DNA of 45,597 nucleotides from an uncultured Chlorobiales bacterium (GTDB lineage: Bacteria > Bacteroidota > Chlorobiia > Chlorobiales > Thermochlorobacteraceae): contig CALKXI010000038.1 in the NCBI GenBank assembly GCA_938003965.1, positions 1 through 45,597 on the forward strand. The letters run 5' to 3'. Shown one piece after another: positions 17,386 through 26,459 of the stretch (positions are counted from its first letter, which is position 1; every line of letters begins with the position of its first letter). Both the position numbers and the translations under genes were made by a program. The notes under the pieces are model-generated. The model was given only the letters and a program-made list of their open reading frames with translations. It was not told the DNA's origin and made no database searches.

Positions 17386-17856
17386 ATGTTCCAGACTCTT
17401 CCTGATTCTGCGCTTTACAATCCTGATTACATCGTGGTTTTAGATTCGCCGATTCAAGGCAAAGGTATTTTCACCACGAAACCTTGCAAGAAGGGCGAAG
17501 CGTTGATGATTATTGCAGGCGAGACAATCAATGCCGACGAGTGCTTGCGACGCGAAGCGGAAGAAGCCAATGTGTATATCTTTTACAACGATGACGACAC
17601 ATACATCGACACTGCCATGACCGCGAAAATTCGCTACATCAATCACAGTTGCGAGCCGAATGCAGAAGTCAAAGACCGCGACCGTGAGTCGCTTTATTTG
17701 GTTGCATTACGTGCGATTGAGGCAGGCGAAGAAATCACGATTGATTACGGTTATGAAGAAATATATGCTATCTGTTTGGCATACAATCGCGCTTGCAAGA
17801 AAAGCCAATGCTTAGCACGGCAACAGATGCTTGATTTGCAAAGCCTTTCGGAATGA
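17386..17856 (+). CDS. SET-domain protein (putative protein lysine methyltransferase)
   Basis: The frame is open much further upstream, but the ATG at 17386 gives a proper SET N-terminus and avoids running through surE. The 156-residue product is essentially one SET domain: GKGIFTT (25-31), RYINHSCEPNAEV with the SAM/active-site NHSCEPN (86-92), and AGEEITIDYGYE with catalytic Tyr121. A Cys-bearing tail (CLAYNRACKKSQC) resembles a reduced post-SET. SET proteins methylate lysines using SAM; in bacteria the targets are mostly unknown. There is no pre-SET or other module. The Gfo/Idh/MocA gene follows by 43 bp. Confidence 0.9.
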   Translation: MFQTLPDSALYNPDYIVVLDSPIQGKGIFTTKPCKKGEALMIIAGETINADECLRREAEEANVYIFYNDDDTYIDTAMTAKIRYINHSCEPNAEVKDRDRESLYLVALRAIEAGEEITIDYGYEEIYAICLAYNRACKKSQCLARQQMLDLQSLSE

Positions 17857-17899
17857 TTAACTTCATTTTTTGTTTTTTACACCCAACGCTCTCAGAAAC

Positions 17900-18934
17900 A
17901 TGGAAAAAATTAAAGTCGGCGTTATCGGTTTAGGAAATATCGCACAGATTATTCACCTTCCCATTCTTTCTAAACTTGAAAACGCCCAACTCGTTGCGCT
18001 CTGCGATATGGAATTTCAACGCGCCAAACTTTTGGGTGAGCGATATAAAGTCAAACACGTTTTCAAAGACTACCAAGACCTTTTGGCGATGAACGAGATT
18101 GACGCTGTCATCATCGCCACGCCAACCAATACGCATAAAGAAATTGCAACGGCGGCTATCAAAGCCCAAAAGCACTGCCTTGTTGAAAAACCGCTTGCTC
18201 GCACCGCCAAAGAAGCCAAAGAAATTTTAGACGTGCTCAATAAGTCTGATGTGAAAATGATGGTCGGCATGAACCAACGCTTCCGTCCCGACGCCATGGT
18301 GCTGAAAAGTTTTATTGAGAACGGCGAAATCGGCGACGTGTTTTTTGTCAAATGCGGCTGGCTGAAGAAAAATCCCGTCGACCGTCAATGGAAGTCGCAA
18401 AAGTCGGTCTCTGGCGGCGGCGTGTTTCTGGATTTGGGGATTATGGTGCTTGACCTTGCTTTGTGGATTCTCAATTTCCCTGAAGCGCATAGCGTTTCAG
18501 CTGTCAATTTCGAGCGGCAAGCGCACCGCGATAATTCTTCTAGCGTTGAGGACTTTTCGTCCGTTTTAGTTCGTCTTAAAAGCGGTCAAGCCATCACGAT
18601 TGATACAGGTTGGAACTTTGAGGTCGATTCTGATTTGCTGTTCTGCAACGTTTATGGCAATAACGGATTTGCTCGCGTCTATCCGCTCAAGTTTCATAAA
18701 AAAATCAATGACCAACTCGTCAATGTTACGCCTGAACGAATCGGCTCGCTTGAAGACATCTACAAACGCTCTTACTACAACGAACTTCGGCACTTTATCG
18801 ATGCTGTTGCGGGTCTTTATCCGCTCTCTTCAACTGCAAAAGACGCCTACGAACGCATGAACATCGTCGACGCAATTTACAAATCTGCCAAAACAGGCAA
18901 AGAAGTTTTAGTGAAGCGTGATTCAAAAAAGTAA
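17900..18934 (+). CDS. Gfo/Idh/MocA-family NAD(P)-dependent oxidoreductase
   Basis: From the ATG at 17900 the 344-residue product has an N-terminal Rossmann fold (VGVIGLGNIAQ, residues 6-16; Asp36 at the end of strand 2), the ATPTNTH motif and the EKP triplet (96-98) of the family. The C-terminal alpha/beta domain includes GGGVFLDLGIMVLDLALW. The ATG at 17870 is rejected because it only adds a non-family leader. The substrate is probably a sugar or polyol derivative but cannot be named. It lies in a rightward series: SET gene, this gene, prenyl diphosphate synthase. Confidence 0.88.
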   Translation: MEKIKVGVIGLGNIAQIIHLPILSKLENAQLVALCDMEFQRAKLLGERYKVKHVFKDYQDLLAMNEIDAVIIATPTNTHKEIATAAIKAQKHCLVEKPLARTAKEAKEILDVLNKSDVKMMVGMNQRFRPDAMVLKSFIENGEIGDVFFVKCGWLKKNPVDRQWKSQKSVSGGGVFLDLGIMVLDLALWILNFPEAHSVSAVNFERQAHRDNSSSVEDFSSVLVRLKSGQAITIDTGWNFEVDSDLLFCNVYGNNGFARVYPLKFHKKINDQLVNVTPERIGSLEDIYKRSYYNELRHFIDAVAGLYPLSSTAKDAYERMNIVDAIYKSAKTGKEVLVKRDSKK

Positions 18935-19016
18935 GCCGCCGCACGATGCGTCAACATTTCTTTGCAAGAATTTCTTTGCGAGATTACATCTTACCAACCC
19001 TTTTTGACTCTTTCTC

Positions 19017-19991
19017 GTGAAACTCGATGAGATTAGCCGCCCGATTGAATCCGAATTAGCTCGATTCCGCGAGGTATTCAAACAAATCATGACGTCGGAA
19101 GTTGGGCTGATTGATAAAGTTGCAGGCTACATTCTCCGACAAAAAGGCAAACAAGCACGCCCGATACTCGTCTTGCTTTCAGCCAACATTGCTGGGGGCA
19201 TTAACGATAGCACTTATCGCGCCGCTGCGCTGGTCGAACTTTTGCATACGGCGACCCTGATTCACGACGATGTGGTCGACAATGCCGATATGCGTCGTGG
19301 TTTGCCTGCCATCAATGCGCTTTGGAAAAACAAAGTCGCTGTGCTTATGGGCGACTACCTTCTTTCGCGCGGCTTGCTTTTGGCACTCAAACACAAAGAC
19401 CACCGCTTTCTGGAAATCATCTCCGACGCCGTCAAACGCATGAGCGAAGGTGAACTGTTGCAGATTGAAAAAACGCGAAGCCTCGATATCGACGAAGCCA
19501 CTTACTTCAAAATCATTTCCGATAAAACCGCCTCGCTCATTTCAACCTCGTGCGAAATTGGTGCAGTCTCGGCTTCACCTGATAGCCATGCTCAACAAAA
19601 ACTGCGTGCCTGCGGCGAAGCCATTGGCATTGCGTTTCAAATTCAAGACGATATTCTTGACTATCTCGGCAAAAGTTCAAAGACGGGCAAGCCTGTCGGC
19701 GGCGACATCAAAGAAAAGAAAATTACGCTGCCGCTCATTTATGCGCTTGAAAACGCCGACACACAAAAACGCAAGCAAATCATTGCCATGCTCAAAAGCG
19801 ACAAAAAGCGAACACTCTTCAGCCAAGAAATCGTCGCATTCACTACCGAATATGGCGGAATTGAATATGCCGAAAAAACCGCCCAAAAATTTGTTCAGAA
19901 AGCCTTAGATGCGCTCTCCTCGCTCCCTGCTTCGCCAAGCAAAACTGCACTTGAGCTCTTTATCAACTTCGCTGTGGCTCGCCAAACCTAA
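19017..19991 (+). CDS. Long-chain polyprenyl diphosphate synthase
   Basis: The enzyme elongates allylic diphosphates with IPP. The first Asp-rich motif is DDVVD (84-88) and the second DDILD (211-215), with KGKQARP at 43-49 and GDYLLSRG at 112-119. The residue five before the first motif is Ala79, and no bulky aromatic blocks the pocket, which in this family means a long product (C35-C45 type, quinone side chain) rather than FPP or GGPP. The start is GTG at 19017; 324 residues is the standard length. The quinone role is inference. Confidence 0.92.
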   Translation: MKLDEISRPIESELARFREVFKQIMTSEVGLIDKVAGYILRQKGKQARPILVLLSANIAGGINDSTYRAAALVELLHTATLIHDDVVDNADMRRGLPAINALWKNKVAVLMGDYLLSRGLLLALKHKDHRFLEIISDAVKRMSEGELLQIEKTRSLDIDEATYFKIISDKTASLISTSCEIGAVSASPDSHAQQKLRACGEAIGIAFQIQDDILDYLGKSSKTGKPVGGDIKEKKITLPLIYALENADTQKRKQIIAMLKSDKKRTLFSQEIVAFTTEYGGIEYAEKTAQKFVQKALDALSSLPASPSKTALELFINFAVARQT

Positions 19992-20185
19992 CGTTCTCAA
20001 ACGCCACCTTTCTGAAACGAATTAAGCCGCCCTGCGTTTTGCACTACGATTATCGACACCACAACCAAACCAAAAACGATTTTTACCTTCTGCACAAATG
20101 CCTTTTTGTAATTCGCAAAATTTTCACGAAATAGGAGTAGTTGAGAGTACAGTTTTCAGAGAACAAAAATGAAGTAGTAACAACG

Positions 20186-20800
20186 ATGGGCGACGAATTT
20201 AGAAATATCATTCTTGTTATAGAAAGTTACTTTTTTTACGCAGTCGTACTGCTGATGCCGCTGTTTGCAATGATTGCATTGGTCAATCGCTTGCGTGTCT
20301 CGCATGTTCGCCTCAGCCTTTGGCATGGTGCGCTTTTCGGGTATCCCCTTCTTCCAAGCATTTACAGCCTTGTTCAACTTGTTTGCATTGTCATCGGGCT
20401 GGCTATCGGCGATGATGAATCCGTGATGAAGTTTTCACTTTATTTGATTGCCAGTCTCTTCTGGTTCATCGGTGCCAGCGCCTCAGAGCAACGGCTTATC
20501 ACTGACGATGGCATTGTTCAAAACATTCATAGTGCGAAAAAGTCTCTGCTTCGCTGGGACGACATCACCGATTACTTCGCTAAACCCAAACGCTTTTACA
20601 CCGAATATCACTTCTTTTACGGCAAACCCTTAGGTAGCAAAGTTGCGCCTTCCAAAGGAAAAATTAACGCTTGGAATGTGGTCATTATCCGCGTTCAACG
20701 TCGACAAAAAGCAGCCTTTGAGGCAATCCTTCGCGAGAAGCTTGAGCCACGCTTCGATGTCGACCCCATGAAAATTTATCGTCGGGAATTTAAGCCCTAA
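20186..20800 (+). CDS. Uncharacterised membrane protein upstream of tryptophan dioxygenase
   Basis: From the ATG at 20186 the product is 204 residues; a TTG at 20141 in the same frame is possible (an AGGAG precedes it, but only 3 nt away). There are three hydrophobic segments (about residues 7-32, 48-72, 80-100), then a soluble C-terminal half with LITDDGIVQNIHSAKKSLLRW, a PH-like pattern seen in small bacterial membrane proteins, and a Lys/Arg-rich end. No domain name is secure. It ends 5 bp before the dioxygenase start, so the two are probably co-transcribed. Confidence 0.65.
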   Translation: MGDEFRNIILVIESYFFYAVVLLMPLFAMIALVNRLRVSHVRLSLWHGALFGYPLLPSIYSLVQLVCIVIGLAIGDDESVMKFSLYLIASLFWFIGASASEQRLITDDGIVQNIHSAKKSLLRWDDITDYFAKPKRFYTEYHFFYGKPLGSKVAPSKGKINAWNVVIIRVQRRQKAAFEAILREKLEPRFDVDPMKIYRREFKP

Positions 20801-20805
20801 GGATT

Positions 20806-21897
20806 ATGAAGCATCCACCTGCCTATTACGCTGATTATCTTCATCTCGAGCAAATTCTTAATGCCCAAACGCCGCGTAGCGCAGACTTTGGACAGCCTGC
20901 TCACGACGAACTGCTCTTTATTACGGTTCATCAAGTTTTCGAAATCTGGTTCAAGCAGATTTTGCACGAGTTGGATTCTGTGCGCGAGCTGTTTTTAGGG
21001 AATTATGTCGATGAAAAAAATATCGGCGTTGCGGTCTCTCGCTTAGAGCGAATCAGTACGATTCAGGAAGTGATGATTGAGCAGTTTCGGATTTTGGAAA
21101 CCATGACGCCGCTCGATTTTTTAGAGTTCCGCGATTTCCTCTCTCCTGCTTCTGGATTCCAAAGCGTGCAGTTTCGTTTGATTGAAAATAAACTCGGCTT
21201 GCGACGCGACCTTCGGCAAAACTTCAACCAAATCCCATACGAAAAACGCCTTTCTGACGCACATCAATCGCTTGCTTTAAAATCTGAACAAGAACCTTCA
21301 CTTTTTGAGCTTACCCAAAAATGGCTTGAACGCACGCCGTTCTTGAATTTTGGGAATTTTGATTTTTGGGAGAATTACAAAAAAGCCGTTGATACGATGC
21401 TCGCCCAAGACCGCCAAATCATTGAGCAAAATCCAACGCTCACCGATGAAGAAAAAACGCGCGAACTTGCACAACTTTCGCGCACGATTGAAAATTTTCA
21501 GGCTCTCTTCAGCGAAGAAAAACATAATGAACTTGTGCGTTCAGGCGCGCGCCGACTTTCCTACACCGCCTTCAAAGCCGCTCTGCTCATTATGCTCTAT
21601 CGCGACCAGCCAATTCTTCATTTGCCGTTTCGCTTTCTGACCGCGCTCATCGACATTGACGAACTCTTTTCTACTTGGCGATACCGCCACTCGATTATGG
21701 TTCAACGCATGATTGGCACGAAAATCGGGACAGGTGGCTCGTCAGGACACGCCTATCTCAAAAATACCGTCGATGCCCATCGGATTTTTTTAGACCTCTT
21801 TAACCTTTCAACCTTTCTCATTCCGCGCTCGGCTCTGCCACCACTGCCAGAAGAGGTGCAACGCGAACTTGGTTTCTTCTTTGGCTCTCATCACTAA
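20806..21897 (+). CDS. kynA: Tryptophan 2,3-dioxygenase
   Basis: This haem enzyme opens the indole ring of L-Trp with O2 to give N-formylkynurenine. The substrate-site helix HDELLFITVHQVFEIWFKQ contains the conserved His42. FLEFRDFLSPASGFQSVQFR holds the substrate Arg, and WRYRHSIMVQRMIGTKIGTGGSSG contains the axial haem His and the GTGGSSG loop. At 363 residues it is longer than the roughly 280 of the Xanthomonas enzyme because of a middle insertion (about 150-235). No other kynurenine-pathway gene lies nearby. It implies O2 use by the host. Its stop overlaps the convergent barrel gene by 4 bp. Confidence 0.95.
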   Translation: MKHPPAYYADYLHLEQILNAQTPRSADFGQPAHDELLFITVHQVFEIWFKQILHELDSVRELFLGNYVDEKNIGVAVSRLERISTIQEVMIEQFRILETMTPLDFLEFRDFLSPASGFQSVQFRLIENKLGLRRDLRQNFNQIPYEKRLSDAHQSLALKSEQEPSLFELTQKWLERTPFLNFGNFDFWENYKKAVDTMLAQDRQIIEQNPTLTDEEKTRELAQLSRTIENFQALFSEEKHNELVRSGARRLSYTAFKAALLIMLYRDQPILHLPFRFLTALIDIDELFSTWRYRHSIMVQRMIGTKIGTGGSSGHAYLKNTVDAHRIFLDLFNLSTFLIPRSALPPLPEEVQRELGFFFGSHH

Positions 21898-22508
21898 AAG
21901 ATGAATAAACTTGCGCCCACTTCCAGCCCGAAGACATTCCCACTTCGACTGATGTTCTGCACCTTTCGCATATCCACTCGATAAAAGGCTTCTACATTGA
22001 GCGAGGCTTGCTTGCCGAACATGATTGCCATTCCGCCTGAAGCACGAAAGTTTGAGCCTTTTGAGCGTGTATTGATGCTTCGCTCAAACTCTTGCTCTGT
22101 GCTACTTTGATAGGAATAGCTTGCCGAGATGAAAGGGAAAATTGGGCTTTGTCGCTCCCCGAAAAAATAGGCGATGCTCGGTCCGACGCTCCAACTTGTT
22201 CGTGAGAAAAGCGTTACGACATTGTTCTTATCGTTTTGTCCGATGGTTACGTAAGTGAGGTCGACGCCCAACGCGAGCCGTTCAAAAAAGAAATAGGCGA
22301 CGCTGGGACGTATGGCAAATTCCGTGATGCGGTCAGATTCAATTCGTGCGGTGAGGTTGGGCTGGTAGAGTTCACCGCCGTAGTTGGCATAGTTGAGCGA
22401 GACGCCCAATCGAATGCTTCCTTGGTCAAACGCATAACGTTGTGCCTTGATTTCATTGACGGAAAAGAACAGCGTGAGAATCACGAACAGACGATAAAAG
22501 TATGACAT
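21894..22508 (-). CDS. Outer-membrane beta-barrel protein
   Basis: The 204-residue product has a signal peptide (MSYFYRLFVILTLFFSVNEIKA-Q) and alternating amphipathic strands (RLGVSLNYANYGGELY, WSVGPSIAYFFGE). It ends with the aromatic strand GLEVGASLFIF, as expected of an 8-stranded OmpA/OmpX-like barrel. There is no peptidoglycan-binding domain. It stands alone: convergent with kynA, divergent from the decayed kinase. A structural or adhesive role is possible. Confidence 0.75.
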   Translation of the reverse strand: MSYFYRLFVILTLFFSVNEIKAQRYAFDQGSIRLGVSLNYANYGGELYQPNLTARIESDRITEFAIRPSVAYFFFERLALGVDLTYVTIGQNDKNNVVTLFSRTSWSVGPSIAYFFGERQSPIFPFISASYSYQSSTEQEFERSINTRSKGSNFRASGGMAIMFGKQASLNVEAFYRVDMRKVQNISRSGNVFGLEVGASLFIF

Positions 22509-22620
22509 TGCTGTGTTTGAAGGTTTTGACGAACGTGAAAAGATAGTAAATTGACCTCCAGTAAAGCCATACTTTTCTGCGCGCTTGATTTTTGTTGCCT
22601 AACCAACATCACATCAAATT

Positions 22621-23483
22621 ATGCAAGACCATCATGTGCAACACCTCATTTTAGAGGCGGCTGAAGTTTCTTATTGCATCGCAGATGAACCTGACAACAT
22701 CGTATCTATCAGCCATTCTCTGGCTAAATTGCTTGATACTGAACCAGCCTACATTATAGGAAAGAACTTTCTCGAGATACTCAGACTCTAATTGCTTTCA
22801 GAACCGCCCGAGTTAAGTCAGGGCGTTGAATCTGTTGAATTAACGCTTTCTCCACGCGTTCGATTTCGTTCAACTTCGCCTACCTCGCAAACAACTTTCC
22901 CTTTCGCCGCTGCTTACGCTCTATCTCTTTACCGACTTCACGCGCCAAAAGCGCATTGAGCAAGACCTTGACCATGCAAGGCGCGACCTTCACCTCGCCG
23001 ACGACCAACTTCAAGCCGTGATTGATGCTGTACCCGCCTACATTTCTTGGGTTGCCAAAGATGGAACATATCTCGGCGTCAATCAACATTTAGCCAATTT
23101 AGGGCGACAGCACGCAGTTCCATCAAGTTTTGCTCAATCTCGTTGTCAATGCCCGCAATGCCATGCCGAATGGCGGAAAGATTACGATTTCGCTCGCGCC
23201 TGCTCTATCAGTGCCGCCGACGCCCGCACCAACATTGACGCACGTCTGGGAAACTTCCCTCTGCTCACCGTCAGTGATACGGGCACGGGCATTCCGCAAG
23301 AGTATCTCAGATAAAATTTTTGACTCCATCATTGCAATGAGCGGCTTGATGGATAAGGAAAAATTGATGAAGATGGCAGGTGTTGAATCGGGTGCGTTTA
23401 TCACAAAGCCCTTCATGGGCGAAACGCTTTTGCAAACGGTTCGTCGCTTTTTGGAAACATCGACCGTTAGCACTTTGTCTTAA
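22621..23483 (+). pseudogene. Collapsed hybrid histidine kinase
   Basis: Pieces of one hybrid sensor kinase are spread over different frames. An ATG at 22621 opens a PAS-like start that stops at 22791. From about 22880 a second frame has DFTRQKRIEQDLDHARRDL followed by a PAS start (VIDAVPAYISWVAKDGTYLG). At 23130 another frame shows the kinase N-box ([15 protein letters not shown]). Near 23262 the frame returns for the G1 box ([12 protein letters not shown]). The end (to 23483) is the last part of a receiver domain ([18 protein letters not shown]). The His-box region, half the ATPase domain and most of the receiver are missing. At least one stop, three frame changes and two large deletions make it non-functional. 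Confidence 0.88.
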
Positions 23484-23490
23484 TTCGTTT

Positions 23491-24192
23491 TTACGCTTTG
23501 TGATAGACTTTCAGAATCGCGTCGCGCAATGCGCCACCTGCGTCGGAGCAAAGAAAGGCAATACTTTCCGCGATCATTTCAGGCTTCACCCAATCGTCGA
23601 AATTTGCATTTGGCATTGAGGCGCGATTAGCAGGCGTATCAATCACGCTTGGCACAATGACCGACGCCACCACGCCCTCCGCATTGCCTTCGGCGTTGAA
23701 GAGTTCCGCAAGCCGAAATAACAGCGACTTCGACAGTCCGTATTCCACTGCATATGTGCCGTTCTTCAAGTCTAACCCTGCGCGCGCACCAATGAAAATC
23801 AGCCGTCCGCCCTTTTGCGCTTTCATCACTTCAAAAGCCGGCTTGGCAATGGCGAGTGCAGAATAAAAATTCAGACGAAGCATTTTCTCAATGGTGTCTT
23901 GGGTGAGGTCGGCAATTGTTCCGGGTGCAAAACCGCCGACGAGCATAATTGCCGCATCAAGTCTTCCGTGTTGCTGCACACATTTCTTTACGAAGTTTGC
24001 AGACTTCTCTTCGTTTGTAACATCAAGTTCATAGCACTCTAAATGCGGACTTTGATTTCGGAAGTCATCTTCTATTTGCACGTTAGGTTCAAGCGTAACG
24101 GCAAGACGATAATCGAGTTCTAAAAATTTCTTGACAACAGCGCGTCCTAAGTTTCCCGCGCCACCAGTTATGATTGCAGTCTTCTTTGACAT
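23491..24192 (-). CDS. SDR-family oxidoreductase, dihydropteridine-reductase-like
   Basis: The 233-residue product has the Rossmann motif TGGAGNLG (9-16), the YxxxK pair Tyr151/Lys155 in YGLSK, and a C-terminal cap. The catalytic Ser of classical SDRs is Ala here (FIGARAG, before YGLSK). Loss of that Ser with a GAxA motif is a feature of quinoid dihydropteridine reductases, and the short length fits too. A pterin or other quinonoid substrate is therefore possible but unproven. It is 39 bp downstream of the receiver-kinase gene, same strand, and convergent with the decayed kinase. Confidence 0.82.
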   Translation of the reverse strand: MSKKTAIITGGAGNLGRAVVKKFLELDYRLAVTLEPNVQIEDDFRNQSPHLECYELDVTNEEKSANFVKKCVQQHGRLDAAIMLVGGFAPGTIADLTQDTIEKMLRLNFYSALAIAKPAFEVMKAQKGGRLIFIGARAGLDLKNGTYAVEYGLSKSLLFRLAELFNAEGNAEGVVASVIVPSVIDTPANRASMPNANFDDWVKPEMIAESIAFLCSDAGGALRDAILKVYHKA

Positions 24193-24231
24193 TGAAGTAA
24201 TTAGTGAATGTTTAGGACGATTTTACCGCCG

Positions 24232-25641
24232 CTATGTTTGCTTGGGACAGCGGTCTTGTACATTATGCGCAAAGACAATGCGCACCGTTGTTCCGATGTG
24301 GCGTTTGACCTCGATTTTACCATTTAACTTTTTCGTTAGACTGCTCACAATCATCAGTCCCATCGCATCGGGCGGCTTTGCATCGATTTTGAACGGCATG
24401 CCGACACCGCTATCGCTTACAGTCAGGCCGATTAAGTTTTCACCTTCTCTGTAAAATGAGACGCTCAAGACGCCGCCTCGAGTCTTGAAAGCATGTTTTA
24501 AAGCATTTGTAATCAGTTCACCCAAAATCAATCCGATAAAATTCGCACTGCTAAAGTCAATCCAGAGCGTTTCGCCTTCGTATTTCATCACCACATTGTT
24601 TTGTATCAATGCTGACCCTTGAAAAATCGCAAAAATATTCTCGACATATTCTGCTGTATTCACTTTAACTCTCGACTCTATGGCGCGTGCGCATTTGCAA
24701 GCGGCGGCAATCAGTTTCAAGCGTCGAGTATGCTCTTCTAAGAGATGGTCGAGTTGCCCTCTCGGCACTCGTTTAGATTTTGCCCGAAGAATTGTCAATG
24801 CAGTCTGAAACGCACTTGTTTGAATGCTTTCAAGTTGTCGGAGCCACTGAATTTCGTCGTTATGCGCATCGTCCCCCTTGATTGTGCCTATGTTAGGCGT
24901 TTGTATCAAGATTGTACTGTTGGTGATTTTGTGTATTGAGAGCATAAAACTTCGCTTGCCACGTTCCTCAATGAAGAGCCGCTTGACTTCAAGTTCAAAT
25001 CGGTTTCCTTCTACATCGTCGTGGAACATTTTCGCAGTAGAAGCGTGTGCGGATTTGAAGAAGATTTCGCTGTAGTCGTGGATTTGAATCGGCTTTCCGA
25101 TGCTTGTGGCATCTAGCTGAAAGAGATTCAAATAATTTTGATTTGCATCAATTAACACACCATTTGCGTCGGTGAGTGAAATTGCGTCGTTGGAATGCTC
25201 AGCCACCAAGGCGAAAAGAGTTCGTGCGCGATTTCTCTCAAGTTTTGCTTCGGCTTTTTCAATGAGCACTTGCATGACATCGCGCAATTTTTCAGGCGTC
25301 AGCATCGATTTTTTCATCACGCCCACTTGTTTTGCGCGAAGAGACTGAATCAGTGAAGTTGCTTCATCGTTGATGAGAAACAGCATCGGCAACGTTTCTG
25401 GTGAAGCGATTTCGGTTAGTTGCTCGAACAACTCACTTATGCCCATATCAAGGCAGCTGTCGCCGACAATAATAAAGTCTGGTCGTTCGTCTCGGATTTT
25501 GTCCAATCCTTCTCGTCCTTTGCGAGCCACCGTAATGGAGCGAATTGGAATTAAGTTTCGTCCCAGGAAACGTTCTAACAGAGTAATGTCGTCGCTGTTG
25601 TCGTCAATAATCAAGACAGTATAATTTTGGTGCATATTCAC
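24232..25641 (-). CDS. Receiver-PAS-kinase protein with HisKA_2-like region lacking the His
   Basis: The 469-residue soluble protein has a receiver domain (about 7-125: DD 13-14, Asp61 at the phospho-acceptor position in IIVGDS, Lys109-110), a PAS domain (about 145-260), a HisKA_2-like helical pair (about 268-340) and an HATPase domain. The ATPase has a good N-box (GELITNALKHAF), G1 (DSGVGMP) and a G2-like GLMIVSSL. The helix that aligns with the HisKA_2 EIHHRVKNNLQ pattern reads QLESIQTSAFQ, so the phospho-acceptor His is absent. It may be a non-autophosphorylating or scaffold kinase. It lies 89 bp downstream of the sirtuin and 39 bp upstream of the SDR gene. Confidence 0.85.
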   Translation of the reverse strand: MNMHQNYTVLIIDDNSDDITLLERFLGRNLIPIRSITVARKGREGLDKIRDERPDFIIVGDSCLDMGISELFEQLTEIASPETLPMLFLINDEATSLIQSLRAKQVGVMKKSMLTPEKLRDVMQVLIEKAEAKLERNRARTLFALVAEHSNDAISLTDANGVLIDANQNYLNLFQLDATSIGKPIQIHDYSEIFFKSAHASTAKMFHDDVEGNRFELEVKRLFIEERGKRSFMLSIHKITNSTILIQTPNIGTIKGDDAHNDEIQWLRQLESIQTSAFQTALTILRAKSKRVPRGQLDHLLEEHTRRLKLIAAACKCARAIESRVKVNTAEYVENIFAIFQGSALIQNNVVMKYEGETLWIDFSSANFIGLILGELITNALKHAFKTRGGVLSVSFYREGENLIGLTVSDSGVGMPFKIDAKPPDAMGLMIVSSLTKKLNGKIEVKRHIGTTVRIVFAHNVQDRCPKQT

Positions 25642-25730
25642 GGATAAACTAACCTTGATGAGCGCTTTGTTTGAGTGATGGCAGCAAGCGACAAGGATTG
25701 CGTGAATTTAAGTTGATATTGGATTTTCTA

Positions 25731-26459
25731 CTACACGCTTTGCATCAAGTCCTGCACAAGTTTGACCAGCGCGCTTGTGGCTGTGGATTTGATGACTTCA
25801 AAGCCACGCAAGGCTTCATAGGCGGGGTTGGGGTCAATGAAAAATTTTTGTTCTGTATCTGCAAAGAGCATCAGCAAGCCAGCAGCAGGATAGACCTGCG
25901 CCGATGTGCCGACGCCGATAAAAATGCTTGCCGTGTCGATGAGTTCTTCCAAATAATTGCGTCGCATATCGACGCTTTCGCCGAACCAGACGACGTCGGG
26001 ACGAAGTTGCGCGCCACATTTCGGACACGTATCGCCCCATTGAATTGGCTTTGAAATTTCAGATTTGAAGTCGCAGTTGAAGTAACTATCCCGAAATCCG
26101 AAGATGTCGTAATGTCGCTCACATTTTTGCCAGTCAGCTCGTCCGTGCAAATGCCACACGGTTTTGTTGCCTGCGCGTTCTAAAAGGTTATCAATGTTTT
26201 GTGTGATGTTAATGACATCGAATTTTTCTTGAAGTTGAGCAAGCGCAATGTGCCCTGCATTCGGCTGAACGCGATGAATTTTCTCGAAACGCATTGCATA
26301 AAATTCAAGCACGAGTTTCGGATTGCGCGCCCATCCATCTGGCGAAGCGACATCTTCAATGCGGTGATTTTCCCAAAGCCCGTCGCTTCCTCTGAATGTT
26401 GGAATTCCGCTTTCAGCAGAAAGCCCAGCACCGCTAAATACAACCACTCGTTTTTTCAT
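25731..26459 (-). CDS. cobB: Class III sirtuin, NAD-dependent protein deacylase
   Basis: The enzyme removes acyl groups from lysine using NAD+. The start at 26459 is chosen because it forms an ATGA overlap with the purD stop; an upstream in-frame ATG would run into purD. GAGLSAESGIPTFRG (10-24), TQNID (86-90) and the catalytic His105 in HLHG are present. Tyr54 and Arg57 (FYAMR) are the pair that binds succinyl/malonyl groups in SIRT5/CobB. The zinc site is unusual: CPKC (145-148) is normal, but the first pair is Cys113 with His116 (CERH). NAD use makes the link to purD a matter of co-expression only. Confidence 0.92.
   Translation of the reverse strand: MKKRVVVFSGAGLSAESGIPTFRGSDGLWENHRIEDVASPDGWARNPKLVLEFYAMRFEKIHRVQPNAGHIALAQLQEKFDVINITQNIDNLLERAGNKTVWHLHGRADWQKCERHYDIFGFRDSYFNCDFKSEISKPIQWGDTCPKCGAQLRPDVVWFGESVDMRRNYLEELIDTASIFIGVGTSAQVYPAAGLLMLFADTEQKFFIDPNPAYEALRGFEVIKSTATSALVKLVQDLMQSV

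Noticed and set aside
18070-18793. Minus-strand ORFs inside the Gfo/Idh/MocA gene
   Set aside because: They are shadows of a well-supported enzyme on the other strand.
23018-23314. 98-codon ORF as an independent small protein
   Set aside because: It joins a PAS start to a kinase G1 box through a stretch of out-of-frame sequence; it is a fragment of the decayed kinase.
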